DNA from: Pseudomonas kribbensis
GTDB taxonomy: Bacteria > Pseudomonadota > Gammaproteobacteria > Pseudomonadales > Pseudomonadaceae
Direction of reading: 5' to 3'
Assembly: GCF_003352185.1 (NCBI RefSeq)
Contig: NZ_CP029608.1
Span: 4,216,001-4,280,000, forward strand
Length of the DNA: 64,000 nt
The notes under the pieces: generated by a model
The model's input: only the letters and a program-made list of their open reading frames with translations
Database searches by the model: none
What the model was told of the DNA's origin: nothing
Program-made: the position numbers and the translations under genes
In this document: in pieces, positions 15,982 through 25,454 of the stretch
Position numbering within the stretch: position 1 is the first letter of the stretch
Layout of the letters: every line of letters starts with the position of its first letter

Positions 15982-16662
15982 ATGAAACTGCTGATCGTCG
16001 AAGACCAACCGAAAACCGGCCACTACCTGCGCCAGGGCCTGACCGAGGCCGGTTTCAATACTGAACTGGTGGCGGACGGCAACACCGGGCAACAACTGGC
16101 GTTGAGCGGTGACTACGCCCTGCTGATCCTCGACGTGATGCTGCCCGGGCGCAATGGCTGGCAGATTCTGCAAGCGGTACGCAGTGCCGGGCTGGAAACG
16201 CCGATCCTGTTTCTGACCGCCAAGGACACTGTGGAAGACCGGGTTCATGGCCTCGAGCTGGGCGCCGACGACTACTTGGTCAAGCCGTTCGCCTTCTCCG
16301 AACTGCTGGCCCGGGTGCGCAGCCTGTTGCGCCGCGGCAGCACCGCGCCTCAGGAAACCTGCCTGCAACTGGCCGACCTGCGTCTGGACCTGATTCGCCG
16401 CCGCGTCGAGCGCAGCGGCCAGCGCATTGACCTCACCGCGAAAGAGTTTGCCCTGCTGGAAATGCTCCTGCGCCGCCAGGGCGAAGTGCTGCCCAAATCC
16501 CTGATCGCCTCGCAGGTCTGGGACATGAACTTCGACAGCGATACCAATGTGATCGAAGTGGCGATCCGCCGCCTGCGCCTGAAAATCGACGATGACTTTC
16601 CCGACAAACTGATCCACACCGTGCGTGGCATGGGTTACGTGCTTGAAGAGCGTCCCGTCTGA
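15982..16662 (+). CDS. copR: Copper response regulator CopR
   Basis: 226 residues of OmpR/PhoB type. Receiver: LLIVEDQ, phosphoacceptor Asp51 in [10 protein letters not shown], threonine and lysine in FLTAKD and [16 protein letters not shown]. The C-terminal winged helix ends with [29 protein letters not shown], the usual DNA-recognition and wing segment. ATG at 15982 gives MKLLIVEDQ, the family start. Its stop shares one base with the copS start. Heavy-metal regulators of this subgroup (CopR/CusR/IrlR) respond to periplasmic copper through the partner kinase. Targets likely include its own operon and the divergent cupredoxin. Confidence 0.93.
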   Translation: MKLLIVEDQPKTGHYLRQGLTEAGFNTELVADGNTGQQLALSGDYALLILDVMLPGRNGWQILQAVRSAGLETPILFLTAKDTVEDRVHGLELGADDYLVKPFAFSELLARVRSLLRRGSTAPQETCLQLADLRLDLIRRRVERSGQRIDLTAKEFALLEMLLRRQGEVLPKSLIASQVWDMNFDSDTNVIEVAIRRLRLKIDDDFPDKLIHTVRGMGYVLEERPV

Positions 16663-18002
16663 TGCGCCGCCTGTCACTCGGCAGTCGGCTGGCGTTGCTG
16701 TTCGCCGCGTGCACCGCGACGGTTTCGCTGGTGGCGGGCGTGGTTTTCAATCGGGCCAGTGAGGCGCACTTCATTGAACTCGATCAGCAATTGCTCGAAA
16801 GCAAGCTGATCAATGTGCGTCAGACGTTGCTGAGTGGCAGCGACGCCGCACATATCACCGAAGAGTTGAGCCAACAGGGCGATGTCTCGTTACGCATAAG
16901 CGGCCCCGAGGGTCAGCGCTGGTTCGGCCGATCCCTGCAAATGCCGGCGAACCTGCCACAATCACCCGGCCTGGCCACCATCAACGACAACGGCACCGAC
17001 TATCGCCTGCTCAACGCCCCGCTCCAGCCGGAACAACCTGACTCCGCGCAATTGACCTTGCTGCTGGACATCACCCATCACCAGCACTTCCTGCAACGCA
17101 TGCAGCATCTGATCTGGCTGACCGTCGGTCTTTCGGCGCTGGCGACCGCACTGTTGGGCGCCTGGGCGGCACGCAGTGGCTTGCGTCCGTTGCGCCGTAT
17201 GAGCGCCGTGGCACGCGGGATTTCGGCCCAATCGCTGAATGCCCGACTCCCGGAAGCGCAGATGCCTGCAGAACTCACGGAACTGGCCCACAGCTTCAAC
17301 GCCATGCTCGGACGTCTCGATGACTCCTTTCAGCGACTTTCGGCGTTCTCCGCCGACATCGCCCATGAACTGCGCACCCCGCTGTCGAACCTGCTGACCC
17401 ACACACAAGTCACCCTCACCCGGCCACGCCCGCTCGAAGACTACCGCGAGGCCTTGCACAGCAACCTCGAAGAGTTGCAATGGATGGCGCAACTGGTCAA
17501 CGACATGCTTTATCTGGCCAAGGCCGACCATGGATTGCTGATGCCCAAGCGCGAACCGCTGAAACTGGCGGAAGAAGCCGATGCGTTGCTGGAGTTTTTT
17601 GCACCGCTGGCCGAAGACGCTCAGGTCAGCCTGAGCCGTGACGGTCAGGGGCTGTTCGAGGGTGATCGCGCGATGTTGCGTCGGGCGCTGTCGAATCTGC
17701 TGGATAACGCTTTGCGCTTTACCCCGCCTGCGGGCGATGTACGCGTGCAGATAGCCGAGCAGGCGAAATCCTTGAGAGTGACCGTCGAGAACAGTGGCGA
17801 AGGGATTTCTTCGGAGCTGTTACCGCGTTTGTTCGACCGCTTTTACCGGGCTGATCCGGCACGCCAGGAAGGCAGCAGCGAACATGCGGGATTGGGGCTG
17901 GCGATCACTCAGTCGATCATCAGGGCCCATGGCGGGCAGATTCATTGCGAATCGGCCCAAGGCTGGACGCGGTTTGTGATTGAGTTGCCGCAAAACGATT
18001 GA
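16662..18002 (+). CDS. copS: Copper sensor histidine kinase CopS
   Basis: 446 residues. An N-terminal membrane helix (about 9-30) is followed by a periplasmic sensor of about 130 residues and a second helix (LIWLTVGLSALATALLGAWA). The HAMP region comes next, then the HisKA box FSADIAHELRTPLSNLL with the phospho-accepting histidine, and the HATPase_c N box NLLDNALRF and G boxes SGEGIS and AGLGLAI. This is the CusS/CopS/IrlS heavy-metal kinase layout. It is directly coupled to copR (one-base overlap). The only stop-proximal structure is a short GC-rich hairpin overlapping its stop codon. Metal identity is inferred from the cupredoxin neighbour and the CopR box. Confidence 0.92.
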   Translation: MRRLSLGSRLALLFAACTATVSLVAGVVFNRASEAHFIELDQQLLESKLINVRQTLLSGSDAAHITEELSQQGDVSLRISGPEGQRWFGRSLQMPANLPQSPGLATINDNGTDYRLLNAPLQPEQPDSAQLTLLLDITHHQHFLQRMQHLIWLTVGLSALATALLGAWAARSGLRPLRRMSAVARGISAQSLNARLPEAQMPAELTELAHSFNAMLGRLDDSFQRLSAFSADIAHELRTPLSNLLTHTQVTLTRPRPLEDYREALHSNLEELQWMAQLVNDMLYLAKADHGLLMPKREPLKLAEEADALLEFFAPLAEDAQVSLSRDGQGLFEGDRAMLRRALSNLLDNALRFTPPAGDVRVQIAEQAKSLRVTVENSGEGISSELLPRLFDRFYRADPARQEGSSEHAGLGLAITQSIIRAHGGQIHCESAQGWTRFVIELPQND

Positions 18003-18021
18003 GGCCGGCAATGCCGGCCTC
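18001..18021. terminator. GC-rich hairpin between copS and lolE (weak terminator)
   Basis: A perfect 9-bp stem GAGGCCGGC / GCCGGCCTC with a 3-nt loop, beginning inside the copS stop codon. No U-tract follows on either strand, so termination is possible but not certain. Confidence 0.5.
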
Positions 18022-18032
18022 AATGGGTGACC

Positions 18033-19277
18033 TTACGAGTAACGCAACGCGTGCGCCGGCTCGATCTTCGCCGCCCGCCAGGCCGGGTAAACCGTGGCCA
18101 GGAAGCTGAGGATGAAACCTGCCGAGCAGATCAGCAGCACGTCGCCGCCCTGCAATTCCGAGGGCAGGTTACTGACGAAATACACGTCGGAACTGAAGAT
18201 GTGCTGCCCGGTCACTCGCTCGACCCAGCCCACCATTTCACTGACGTTCAGCGCAGCAATCACGCCCAGCACGCCACCAATGATGGTGCCGACAATGCCG
18301 ATCACCGTGCCCTGGACCATGAAGATCGCCATGATCTGCCGTGGCGTGGCGCCGATGGTGCGCAGGATCGCGATGTCCGCGCCCTTGTCGTTCACCACCA
18401 TGATCAAAGTCGCGATGATGTTGAACGCCGCCACCGCGACGATCATCAGCAGCAACAGGCCGATCATGGTCTTTTCCATTTTCATCGCGCTGAACAGGCT
18501 GCCCTGGGTGTGGGTCCAGTCGTCAGCCTTGAAATCAGTGCCCAGGCCGGTAGCGATGTCCGACGAAACCTTCGGCGCGGCATACAAGTCTTTCACCGCC
18601 AGACGCACGCTCTGCACCTGATTCGGCTCCCAATGCTGCATGGTCGCGGCGTCGGAGACGTGGATCAGGCCCATGGAACCGTCCAGCTCGGCGCCGACCT
18701 TGAAGATGCCGACCACATTCAGACGCTGCATGCGCGGAGTGATGCCACCGGGCGCAGTGCTGACTTCCGGCACGATCAGGGTGATCTTGTCGCCGACGTT
18801 CAGGCGGAAACGCCGGGCCGTGATTTCACCCAGCACCACGCCGAACTCGCCCGGCTTCAAGGCATCGAGACGGCCCTGCACGATGTGCTGGGCAACGATC
18901 GACACCTTGCCTTCCTGGGCCGGGTCGACGCCACTGATCTGGATCGGCTGCATCATGCCCTTGTAGGACAGCATGCCTTCCATCTCGGTGAACGGCACGG
19001 CGGCAGTCACTTCCGGATTCTTCAGGGCGGCAGCAGCCACCGGCTGCCAGTCGTCAATCGGCTTGACGCCGACGATGGTCGCGTGAGGCACCATGCCGAG
19101 GATGCGCGAGCTCATTTCACGCTGGAAGCCGTTCATCACCGACAGCACCACGATCATCGCCAGCACGCCGAGGGCGAGACCGATCATCGAGGTCATCGAA
19201 ATGAACGAAACAAAGCGATTGCGGCGCTTGGCGCGGGTATAGCGCGTGCCGATAAAGATCGATAACGGTCTGAACAT
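18033..19277 (-). CDS. lolE: Lipoprotein-releasing ABC transporter permease LolE
   Basis: 414 residues from the ATG at 19277 ([20 protein letters not shown]), chosen by match to LolC; a GTG at 19289 would add four residues. MacB/LolC-type permease: one N-terminal helix, a large periplasmic domain (about 50-270), then three C-terminal helices including [20 protein letters not shown]. The protein closes with TVYPAWRAAKIEPAHALRYS, the FtsX-like family ending. With LolD and LolC it pulls outer-membrane lipoproteins out of the inner membrane and hands them to LolA. It is the third gene of lolCDE; a hairpin with a U-rich tail separates it from lolD, so its expression may be attenuated. It is closely similar to the lolC product, so the C/E names rest on gene order. 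Confidence 0.9.
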   Translation of the reverse strand: MFRPLSIFIGTRYTRAKRRNRFVSFISMTSMIGLALGVLAMIVVLSVMNGFQREMSSRILGMVPHATIVGVKPIDDWQPVAAAALKNPEVTAAVPFTEMEGMLSYKGMMQPIQISGVDPAQEGKVSIVAQHIVQGRLDALKPGEFGVVLGEITARRFRLNVGDKITLIVPEVSTAPGGITPRMQRLNVVGIFKVGAELDGSMGLIHVSDAATMQHWEPNQVQSVRLAVKDLYAAPKVSSDIATGLGTDFKADDWTHTQGSLFSAMKMEKTMIGLLLLMIVAVAAFNIIATLIMVVNDKGADIAILRTIGATPRQIMAIFMVQGTVIGIVGTIIGGVLGVIAALNVSEMVGWVERVTGQHIFSSDVYFVSNLPSELQGGDVLLICSAGFILSFLATVYPAWRAAKIEPAHALRYS

Positions 19278-19300
19278 TCGCTGGGGCACCGTATAAAAAT

Positions 19301-19335
19301 AAAAGACCCGACGCCTTTTCAGGCATCGGGTTTCA
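19301..19335 (-). terminator. Intra-operon terminator-like hairpin between lolD and lolE
   Basis: On the minus strand ACCCGATGCC and GGCGTCGGGT pair around a 6-nt loop and are followed by CTTTTATTTTTAT. It comes 6 nt after the lolD stop, so it could lower lolE expression relative to lolCD. Confidence 0.7.
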
Positions 19336-19340
19336 AGCCG

Positions 19341-20039
19341 TCAGATGGGGGTCAGGCAACCTTCCTGCAGTTGCAGGACGCGGTCCATCTGGCGAGCCAG
19401 GTTCATGTCGTGAGTCACCACCAGAAACGCCGTGCGCATCGAGGTGCTGAGTTCCAGCATCAGGTCCTGAATGCCTTCGGCGGTGTGGGAGTCGAGGTTG
19501 CCGGTCGGCTCGTCGAGCATCACCAGGCCCGGGTTGTTCACCAGTGCACGGGCAATGGCCACGCGCTGGCGTTCGCCACCGGACAGCTCGGCCGGTTTGT
19601 GTTCCAGACGATGGCCCAGACCCACTCGCTCCAGCAACGCCGTGGCCCGCTGACGCGCTTCCGGGATTGCGGTCTTGCCGATCAGCAGCGGCATGCAGAC
19701 GTTTTCCAGTGCGGTGAATTCCGGCAGCAGGTGGTGGAACTGGTACACGAAGCCGAGCGCACGGTTGCGCAGCAGGCCGCGCTTCTTCTCGCTCAGCGCC
19801 GACAGCTCTTCACCGTCGAGCCAGACGCTGCCCTTGGTCGGCGTATCGAGACCGCCCAGCAGGTTGAGCAAGGTACTTTTGCCCGAACCGGATTTGCCGA
19901 CGATCGCCACGCGTTCGCCCGGGTGCAACTCCAGTTGCAGGTTGGCCAGCACCTCCACCGACTCCGGGCCTTCCTCGTAGGACTTGCCCAGGTTGCGGCA
20001 GCTCAGGATTGCTTTTTCACTCATGCCCGACTCACTCAT
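19341..20039 (-). CDS. lolD: Lipoprotein-releasing ABC transporter ATPase LolD
   Basis: 232 residues if started at 20039 (GGAGG about 9 nt ahead, overlapping the lolC stop by 8 bp), or 227 from the ATG at 20024 ([19 protein letters not shown]); both are plausible. ABC ATPase with Walker [14 protein letters not shown]-loop [12 protein letters not shown], signature [15 protein letters not shown], Walker [13 protein letters not shown] and the H-loop VVTHDMN. The LolD-type sequence around the Q-loop ([13 protein letters not shown]) is specific for lipoprotein release. Cytosolic subunit of LolCDE, powering transfer of lipoproteins to LolA. Confidence 0.96.
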   Translation of the reverse strand: MSESGMSEKAILSCRNLGKSYEEGPESVEVLANLQLELHPGERVAIVGKSGSGKSTLLNLLGGLDTPTKGSVWLDGEELSALSEKKRGLLRNRALGFVYQFHHLLPEFTALENVCMPLLIGKTAIPEARQRATALLERVGLGHRLEHKPAELSGGERQRVAIARALVNNPGLVMLDEPTGNLDSHTAEGIQDLMLELSTSMRTAFLVVTHDMNLARQMDRVLQLQEGCLTPI

Positions 20040-21282
20040 AACGTAGCGCCTCCGCCGGCTGGGTGCGCGCGGCACGCCAGGCTGGATACAGGGTGGCGAG
20101 GAAACTCAGGACCAACGCAGCGGCGCAGACCATGATCACATCCTGGCTCTGCACCTGCGATGGCAGGTAATCGATGAAATACACGTCGGCGCTGAGGAAC
20201 TTGTGCCCGATCAAGCCTTCGAGTGCCGAAATCGCCGCGCTGACATTGAGCGCCGCCAGGATTCCGACCACGGCGCCGATGGCCGTACCGACCACGCCGA
20301 TCACCGTGCCCTGCACCATGAACGTGCGCATGATCGTGCCCGGCGTGGCGCCCAGCGTGCGCAGGATGGCGATGTCGCCTTTCTTGTCGTTCACCACCAT
20401 CACCAGCGTGGAAATGATGTTGAACGCAGCAACCGCGACGATCAGCAGCAACAGCAGGCCGATCATGGCTTTTTCCATGCGGATCGCCTGATACAGGTTG
20501 CCGTGGGTACGGGTCCAGTCGCGGGCGTAGTAATGGTCCTCGCCGAGCCGCTGGGCGATGTTCCACGCTTCACGCGGTGCCTGGAACAGATCGTCGAACT
20601 TCAGGCGCAGGCCTTGCACCTGATCAGGCTTCCAGCGGTGCATCTTCGCCAGATCCTGCAGGTTGGTGACGCCCAGGTAACCGTCCAGTTCACCGGCGCC
20701 GACATGAAAGATGCCGACCACGGTGAAGCGTTTCATGCGCGGGAACATCCCGGCCGGGGTCACGCTGACCTCCGGCGCGACGAAGGTGATCTTGTCACCG
20801 ATGCCCACGCCGAGCTTGGTCGCGGCCTTGTCGCCGATCACGATGCCGAAGCTGCCCGGCGTCAAATCGTCGAGTTTGCCCTGCTTCATGAAGTTGTCGA
20901 TGATCGAGACGTTGCGTTCCAGCGCCGGATCGATGGCATTGAGCAACACCTTGGACACCTGGCCGTTGTTGGTCAGCAGGCCCTGCATCTGGGTGAACGG
21001 CGCGACGGCCGCCACCTGCGGGTTCTGCTTGACCTTGGCGGCCAGGCTCGGCCAGTCGCTGATGGCTTCACCGGATTCGATGGTCGCGTGGGGCACCATG
21101 CCCAGCACGCGGGTGCGCATTTCATGATCGAAGCCGTTCATCACCGACAGCACCACGATCATCACGACCACGCCAAGGGCGAGCCCGATCATCGAAGTCA
21201 GGGAAATGAACGACACAAAATGATTGCGACGCTTTGCACGGGTGTAACGCGTGCCGATAAATACGAAGAGAGGTCTGAACAT
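20032..21282 (-). CDS. lolC: Lipoprotein-releasing ABC transporter permease LolC
   Basis: 416 residues. It has the same topology as LolE: an N-terminal helix after [20 protein letters not shown], a periplasmic domain and three C-terminal helices, ending [20 protein letters not shown]. It is first in the lolC-lolD-lolE order, as in E. coli. LolC carries the hook that recruits LolA; the region [20 protein letters not shown] lies in the corresponding periplasmic domain, but I cannot align the hook by eye with certainty. It overlaps lolD. It is divergent from the PilZ gene, with about 94 bp between them for both promoters. Confidence 0.92.
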   Translation of the reverse strand: MFRPLFVFIGTRYTRAKRRNHFVSFISLTSMIGLALGVVVMIVVLSVMNGFDHEMRTRVLGMVPHATIESGEAISDWPSLAAKVKQNPQVAAVAPFTQMQGLLTNNGQVSKVLLNAIDPALERNVSIIDNFMKQGKLDDLTPGSFGIVIGDKAATKLGVGIGDKITFVAPEVSVTPAGMFPRMKRFTVVGIFHVGAGELDGYLGVTNLQDLAKMHRWKPDQVQGLRLKFDDLFQAPREAWNIAQRLGEDHYYARDWTRTHGNLYQAIRMEKAMIGLLLLLIVAVAAFNIISTLVMVVNDKKGDIAILRTLGATPGTIMRTFMVQGTVIGVVGTAIGAVVGILAALNVSAAISALEGLIGHKFLSADVYFIDYLPSQVQSQDVIMVCAAALVLSFLATLYPAWRAARTQPAEALRYE

Positions 21283-21376
21283 GTCGGGGCTTGTTCGGAG
21301 GGAAAAGGAACGTCCTTGTGGCGGGGGTCGATAACCAGCTTTACACTCAGACCACCGCCGCTACCATGGGTTCGCC

Positions 21377-21958
21377 ATGTCGACATTAGATGAAGAAGAT
21401 CGCCGCGAATACTACCGTATCGAGGATTCGATCGCACTGGAAATTCGGCCCCTGTCCGCTGCCGAAGCCGCAGGCCAGGAAGTGTTGCAGGATGCTTCCC
21501 CGTTATTCAACGTGCTCAGTGAACTGCACCTGAGCGAATTCGAATCTCAGCACCTGTTGCGACAGATCAACGAACGCGACCGTGCCATCGCGGCATTCCT
21601 GAAATCCCAGAACAAACGCATCGACCTGCTCAGTCAGGTCATCGCCCTGACCGCACTGGGGCAGATCGGCGAACCGCAACCGGTGATCATTTCCGAGGGC
21701 GGTGTCGACTTCCAGAACCCGACACCGATAGCCGCCGGCTCGCGCCTGTCGGTAAAAATGGTGTTGATGCCACAGGCCCACGGCCTCCTGCTGCGCGCCC
21801 GGGTCACCCATTGCGACCGCAAAGGCGACGGCTACGACATCGGCACCGAGTTCGAACACCTGACCGATGCCCAGCGCCAGTTGCTCGCCCGCTATATCTT
21901 GCAAAAGCAGGCCCAGGAACGACGCCTGGCCCGCGAACAGAACGAATCAGGCATTTAA
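21377..21958 (+). CDS. PilZ domain protein
   Basis: 193 residues. It begins MSTLDEEDRREYYRIEDSIA, holding the first PilZ motif RxxxR (REYYR). A long helical stretch follows (about 40-95, ELHLSEFESQHLLRQINERD). The second motif region is VIISEGGVDFQ, where the canonical D/N-x-S-x-x-G reads I-I-S-E-G-G, so the leading acidic or amide residue is missing. PilZ proteins bind cyclic di-GMP; the change may weaken binding. The protein ends in a basic, glutamine-rich helix. The neighbouring GDPD gene starts 13 bp later. I recall a PilZ gene at the same place beside lolCDE in P. aeruginosa (PA2989). Confidence 0.85.
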   Translation: MSTLDEEDRREYYRIEDSIALEIRPLSAAEAAGQEVLQDASPLFNVLSELHLSEFESQHLLRQINERDRAIAAFLKSQNKRIDLLSQVIALTALGQIGEPQPVIISEGGVDFQNPTPIAAGSRLSVKMVLMPQAHGLLLRARVTHCDRKGDGYDIGTEFEHLTDAQRQLLARYILQKQAQERRLAREQNESGI

Positions 21959-21971
21959 TTAAGGAAGAACC

Positions 21972-22694
21972 GTGACCCTTATCTACGGCCACCGCGGCGC
22001 CAAGGGCGAAGCACCGGAAAACACCCTGACCAGCTTTCAGGAATGTCTCAAGCACGGCGTACGCCGTTGCGAACTGGACCTGCACCTGTCCAAAGACGGC
22101 GAGCTGATGGTCATCCACGACCCGACCCTCAAGCGGACCACCGAGCGCCGTGGCAAGGTGGTCGAGCACACCGCCGCCGATCTGGTGACCTACGACGCCC
22201 GCAAGGGCGGCCCTGGCTGGATCAAGCCGTGCCCGATTCCGACCCTGGAAGAGCTGTTCGAGAAATGTGATTTCGATCACTGGCAGCTCGAAGTCAAAAG
22301 CGCGTCACGCACCCGCGCCGCGACGACCGTTCTGGCCATTCGTGAAATGGCGGTCAGGCACGGGCTGCTCGACAAGGTGACGATCACCTCGAGTTCGCGG
22401 GAAGTATTGAAGGCGGCGCTGGATCTGGTACCGGACGTGTCACGGGGCCTGGTGGCCGAGTATGCCTGGCTCGACCCGCTGAAGGTCGCGGCAAGCTACG
22501 GCTGTGAGATTCTGGCCTTGAACTGGACGCTGTGTACGCCGGAGCGCCTGCAGAAGGCGCAGCGTCAGGGGCTGCATGTGTCGGTATGGACCGTCAACGA
22601 GCCTGCGCTGATGCGCAGACTCGCCGACTTCGGCGTTGACAGCCTGATTACAGACTTTCCCGGTTTGGCCACTGCCACCCTCGGGAATTGCTGA
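21972..22694 (+). CDS. Glycerophosphodiester phosphodiesterase
   Basis: 240 residues with a GTG start preceded by AAGGAAG. GDPD-family TIM barrel: LIYGHRGAKGEAPENTLTSF carries the catalytic HRG and ENT residues, CELDLHLSKDGELMVIHDPTLKRTT gives the metal-binding E-x-D and the HD catalytic histidine, and the last strand has VWTVNEPALMRRLADFGVDSLITDFP. It hydrolyses glycerophosphodiesters, the deacylated phospholipids, to glycerol-3-phosphate and an alcohol. No signal peptide, so it is the cytosolic UgpQ-like type. Cotranscribed with the PilZ gene. Confidence 0.94.
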   Translation: MTLIYGHRGAKGEAPENTLTSFQECLKHGVRRCELDLHLSKDGELMVIHDPTLKRTTERRGKVVEHTAADLVTYDARKGGPGWIKPCPIPTLEELFEKCDFDHWQLEVKSASRTRAATTVLAIREMAVRHGLLDKVTITSSSREVLKAALDLVPDVSRGLVAEYAWLDPLKVAASYGCEILALNWTLCTPERLQKAQRQGLHVSVWTVNEPALMRRLADFGVDSLITDFPGLATATLGNC

Positions 22695-22736
22695 AATCGG
22701 TCTCCCCGGCCGGCTCAGGCCACCGGCCGGAGCCGC

Positions 22737-24131
22737 TCAAAAAAGCCGGTTGAGGCCGTCGTATGCCGCTACCCGATAGGCTTCGGCCATGGTCGGGTAG
22801 TTGAACGTGGTGTTGACGAAGTACTTCAGGGTATTGAGTTCACCCGGCTGGTTCATGATCGCCTGACCGATGTGCACGATCTCCGACGCCTGATAACCGA
22901 AGCAGTGAACGCCCAGCACCTGCAGGGTTTCGCGGTGGAACAGGATCTTCAGCATGCCTTGCGGCTCGCCGGCGATCTGCGCCCGCGCCATGCTCTTGAA
23001 GAACGCCTTGCCCACTTCGTACGGCACCTTGGCCTGGGTCAGTTCCTGCTCGTTCTTGCCGATCGAGCTGATCTCCGGAATGGTGTAGATGCCGGTCGGC
23101 ACGTCATTCACGAAACGCCAGCTGCCATTGTCGACGATACTGCCGGCCGCCGAGCGACCCTGGTCGTGGGCGGCACTGGCCAGGCTTGGCCAGCCGATCA
23201 CGTCGCCGGCGCCATAGATATTCTGCACGCAGGTGCGGTAGTTTTCGTCGACTTCGATCTGGCCGCGGCTGTTGACCTTGATCCCGATGTTTTCCAGGCC
23301 CAACTGGTCAGTGTTGCCGGTACGGCCGTTGCACCAGAGCAAGGCGTCGGCCTTGATCTTCTTGCCGGACTTCAGGTGCAGGATCACGCCGTTGTCCACG
23401 CCTTCGACACGGTCGTAGTCTTCGTTGTGACGCACGGTGATGTTGTTGTTGCTGAAGTGGTAGCTCAACGCCTGGGAGATTTCCGAGTCGAGGAAGCTCA
23501 GCAACTGACCGCGGTTGTCCACCAGCTCGACGAGCACGCCCAGACCACTGAAGATCGATGCATATTCGCAACCGATCACACCGGCGCCGTAAACGATCAG
23601 TTTGCGCGGGGTGTGGCCGAGGCTGAGGATGGTGTCGCTATCGTAGATACGCGGGTGGTGGAAATCGATGTCCGCCGGGCGATACGGACGCGAACCGGTG
23701 GCGATGATGATGTGCTTGGCCACCAGTTTCTCGACCACGCCGTTGGCGCAGACCACTTCGATGGTCTGCTCGTCGGCGAAGCTGCCGGTGCCGAAGAACA
23801 CGTCGACGCGGTTACGGGCGTAGTAGCCGGTACGCGAAGCGACTTGCTTGGAGATGACTTTCTCGGCGCTTTTCAACACGTCCGGGAAGGAGAACCAGCG
23901 CGGCTCACCGATCGCACGGAACATCGGGTTGGTGTTGAACTGCATGATCTGCCGCACCGAGTGACGCAGGGCCTTGGACGGGATGGTGCCCAGGTGGGTG
24001 CAGTTACCGCCGACCTGGCGACGGCTGTCGACCATCGCCACCTTGCGCCCTGCTTTGGCGGCGTTCATTGCCGCGCCTTCTCCCGCCGGGCCGGAACCCA
24101 GCACCACCACGTCGTAGTTGTAGACAGCCAT
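22737..24131 (-). CDS. sthA: Soluble pyridine nucleotide transhydrogenase
   Basis: 464 residues of the flavoprotein disulfide reductase superfamily. The FAD-binding start is [20 protein letters not shown]. Where lipoamide dehydrogenase has a redox CxxxxC, this protein reads [13 protein letters not shown], with the second cysteine replaced by threonine, which is the mark of SthA. The NAD(P) site is [21 protein letters not shown] and the dimerisation domain ends [21 protein letters not shown]. It interconverts NADPH + NAD+ and NADP+ + NADH in the cytosol without energy coupling, draining excess NADPH. Monocistronic, convergent with the GDPD gene. Confidence 0.97.
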   Translation of the reverse strand: MAVYNYDVVVLGSGPAGEGAAMNAAKAGRKVAMVDSRRQVGGNCTHLGTIPSKALRHSVRQIMQFNTNPMFRAIGEPRWFSFPDVLKSAEKVISKQVASRTGYYARNRVDVFFGTGSFADEQTIEVVCANGVVEKLVAKHIIIATGSRPYRPADIDFHHPRIYDSDTILSLGHTPRKLIVYGAGVIGCEYASIFSGLGVLVELVDNRGQLLSFLDSEISQALSYHFSNNNITVRHNEDYDRVEGVDNGVILHLKSGKKIKADALLWCNGRTGNTDQLGLENIGIKVNSRGQIEVDENYRTCVQNIYGAGDVIGWPSLASAAHDQGRSAAGSIVDNGSWRFVNDVPTGIYTIPEISSIGKNEQELTQAKVPYEVGKAFFKSMARAQIAGEPQGMLKILFHRETLQVLGVHCFGYQASEIVHIGQAIMNQPGELNTLKYFVNTTFNYPTMAEAYRVAAYDGLNRLF

Positions 24132-24332
24132 GCGTACTCCTCAGAACAGGCCGCGGTGCCAACAGCACCGGCGGCTAAATCACGCCGAACGACGGCGCGA
24201 AGGAACAATTGGGGGCCAGTTGAAAACCCGGACACAGTCTATAGAAGCGTCAACGCCGCGCACATTAACCCTTGGTCGCGTCGTAGGCTACTTTTGCCTG
24301 CACTACAACGCCAGCTTTCGCATTGCTTCGGG

Positions 24333-25346
24333 TCAATTTTTTGCGCCACTGAGCCGTTCGAACGCCGGACTGGTGCGGGTGACGAAACCTGTATCGGCAC
24401 GAATTACAAAGAATGCACCAATGTCATGTTTTTCGGCATAGTCCCAGGCCTTTTCCGGGCCGAGAATCAGCAACAGCGTCGATAGTCCATCAGCCATCAA
24501 GGCTGAAGGATGAATTACCGTGACTGACGCCAGGTCGTGTACGACGGGCGCTCCGGTACGGGCGTCAAAGGTGTGGGAATAACGCCTTCCGTCCTGCTGA
24601 AAATAGTTGCGGTAGTCGCCGGACGTGGAGAGTCCATAGCCATCGACATTAATGACGCGCTCTGCCACCTGCTGATCGTCTCGCGGCTCTTCCAGAGCAA
24701 TACGCCACGGCGAACCATCGAGTTTCTTCCCGGACGCCTTGAGCTCGCCTGTGGCCTCGGCGAGATAATCATGAATGCCCATGGCATTAAGTCGCGCAGC
24801 GATAGTGTCGACCGCATAACCGGCAGCGATGCTGTTGAAATCAACCTCGACCGCCGCGTCCTTGCACAACCGGTCGCCATCGATACGCAAATGCCGGTAA
24901 CCCACCCGCTTCTGCACCTCGGCCAGCGCATCGGCGTTCGGGACTTTTTCTTCGCGCCCTTGTGGACCGAAACCCCAGAGATTAAGCAGCGGCTCCACGG
25001 TCAGGTCGTAGGAACCTTCGCTTTGTTGTGACAGCTGCTCGCCAACCCGCACCAGTTCAAGGATCGGTGCGGGCATGGTCTGACAGCGATCGGCGGGCAA
25101 TGCGTTGAAACGCGAAATATCGGAGTCGGCGCGGTAGGTGGACATTTGCTGATCCACGTCGGCGAGGATCTTCTCCACTTCGACGCGGACATCCTGCGGC
25201 GCCGGGAGATTGGCCCGGCGCACGTACTTGATCGAATAGGTGCTACCCATGGTCGGGCCGCCGAAGCTCTCCATGGAGTCGCCATTGCCGCAGCCGGACA
25301 AAACGCCAAGCAGACCCACGAAAAGCACAAACCGTCCAGTTAACAA
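24333..25346 (-). CDS. apbE: FAD:protein FMN transferase (ApbE lipoprotein), TTG start
   Basis: 337 residues if started at the TTG at 25346, which has GGAG 8 nt upstream and gives a clean lipoprotein signal ([19 protein letters not shown]). An ATG at 25379 would put an acidic stretch before the signal, so I reject it. Lipobox LSGC, then the ApbE domain: [54 protein letters not shown] (family motif DFGGIAKGYAVD, with two glycines changed) and [16 protein letters not shown] with the magnesium-site aspartate. ApbE attaches FMN through a phosphoester to Thr/Ser of Rnf/Nqr-type subunits in the periplasm. No nqr or rnf genes lie in the window, so its target is elsewhere. Divergent from the MFS gene. 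Confidence 0.92.
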   Translation of the reverse strand: MLTGRFVLFVGLLGVLSGCGNGDSMESFGGPTMGSTYSIKYVRRANLPAPQDVRVEVEKILADVDQQMSTYRADSDISRFNALPADRCQTMPAPILELVRVGEQLSQQSEGSYDLTVEPLLNLWGFGPQGREEKVPNADALAEVQKRVGYRHLRIDGDRLCKDAAVEVDFNSIAAGYAVDTIAARLNAMGIHDYLAEATGELKASGKKLDGSPWRIALEEPRDDQQVAERVINVDGYGLSTSGDYRNYFQQDGRRYSHTFDARTGAPVVHDLASVTVIHPSALMADGLSTLLLILGPEKAWDYAEKHDIGAFFVIRADTGFVTRTSPAFERLSGAKN

Positions 25347-25454
25347 TTCTTCATCTCCGAGCAAAACCGCGCCGGCCATTATGGCCACAGAGCCCGCTCG
25401 CTCCCAAACGGCTGCACCGCTTTCATACAAAATCAAAAAAGTGAGTACCTGAAC

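Noticed and set aside
18033..21282. Tandem gene duplication in lolC/lolE as a recent event
   Set aside because: The two permeases resemble each other, but this is the ancient LolC/LolE split found across gammaproteobacteria, not a new duplication.
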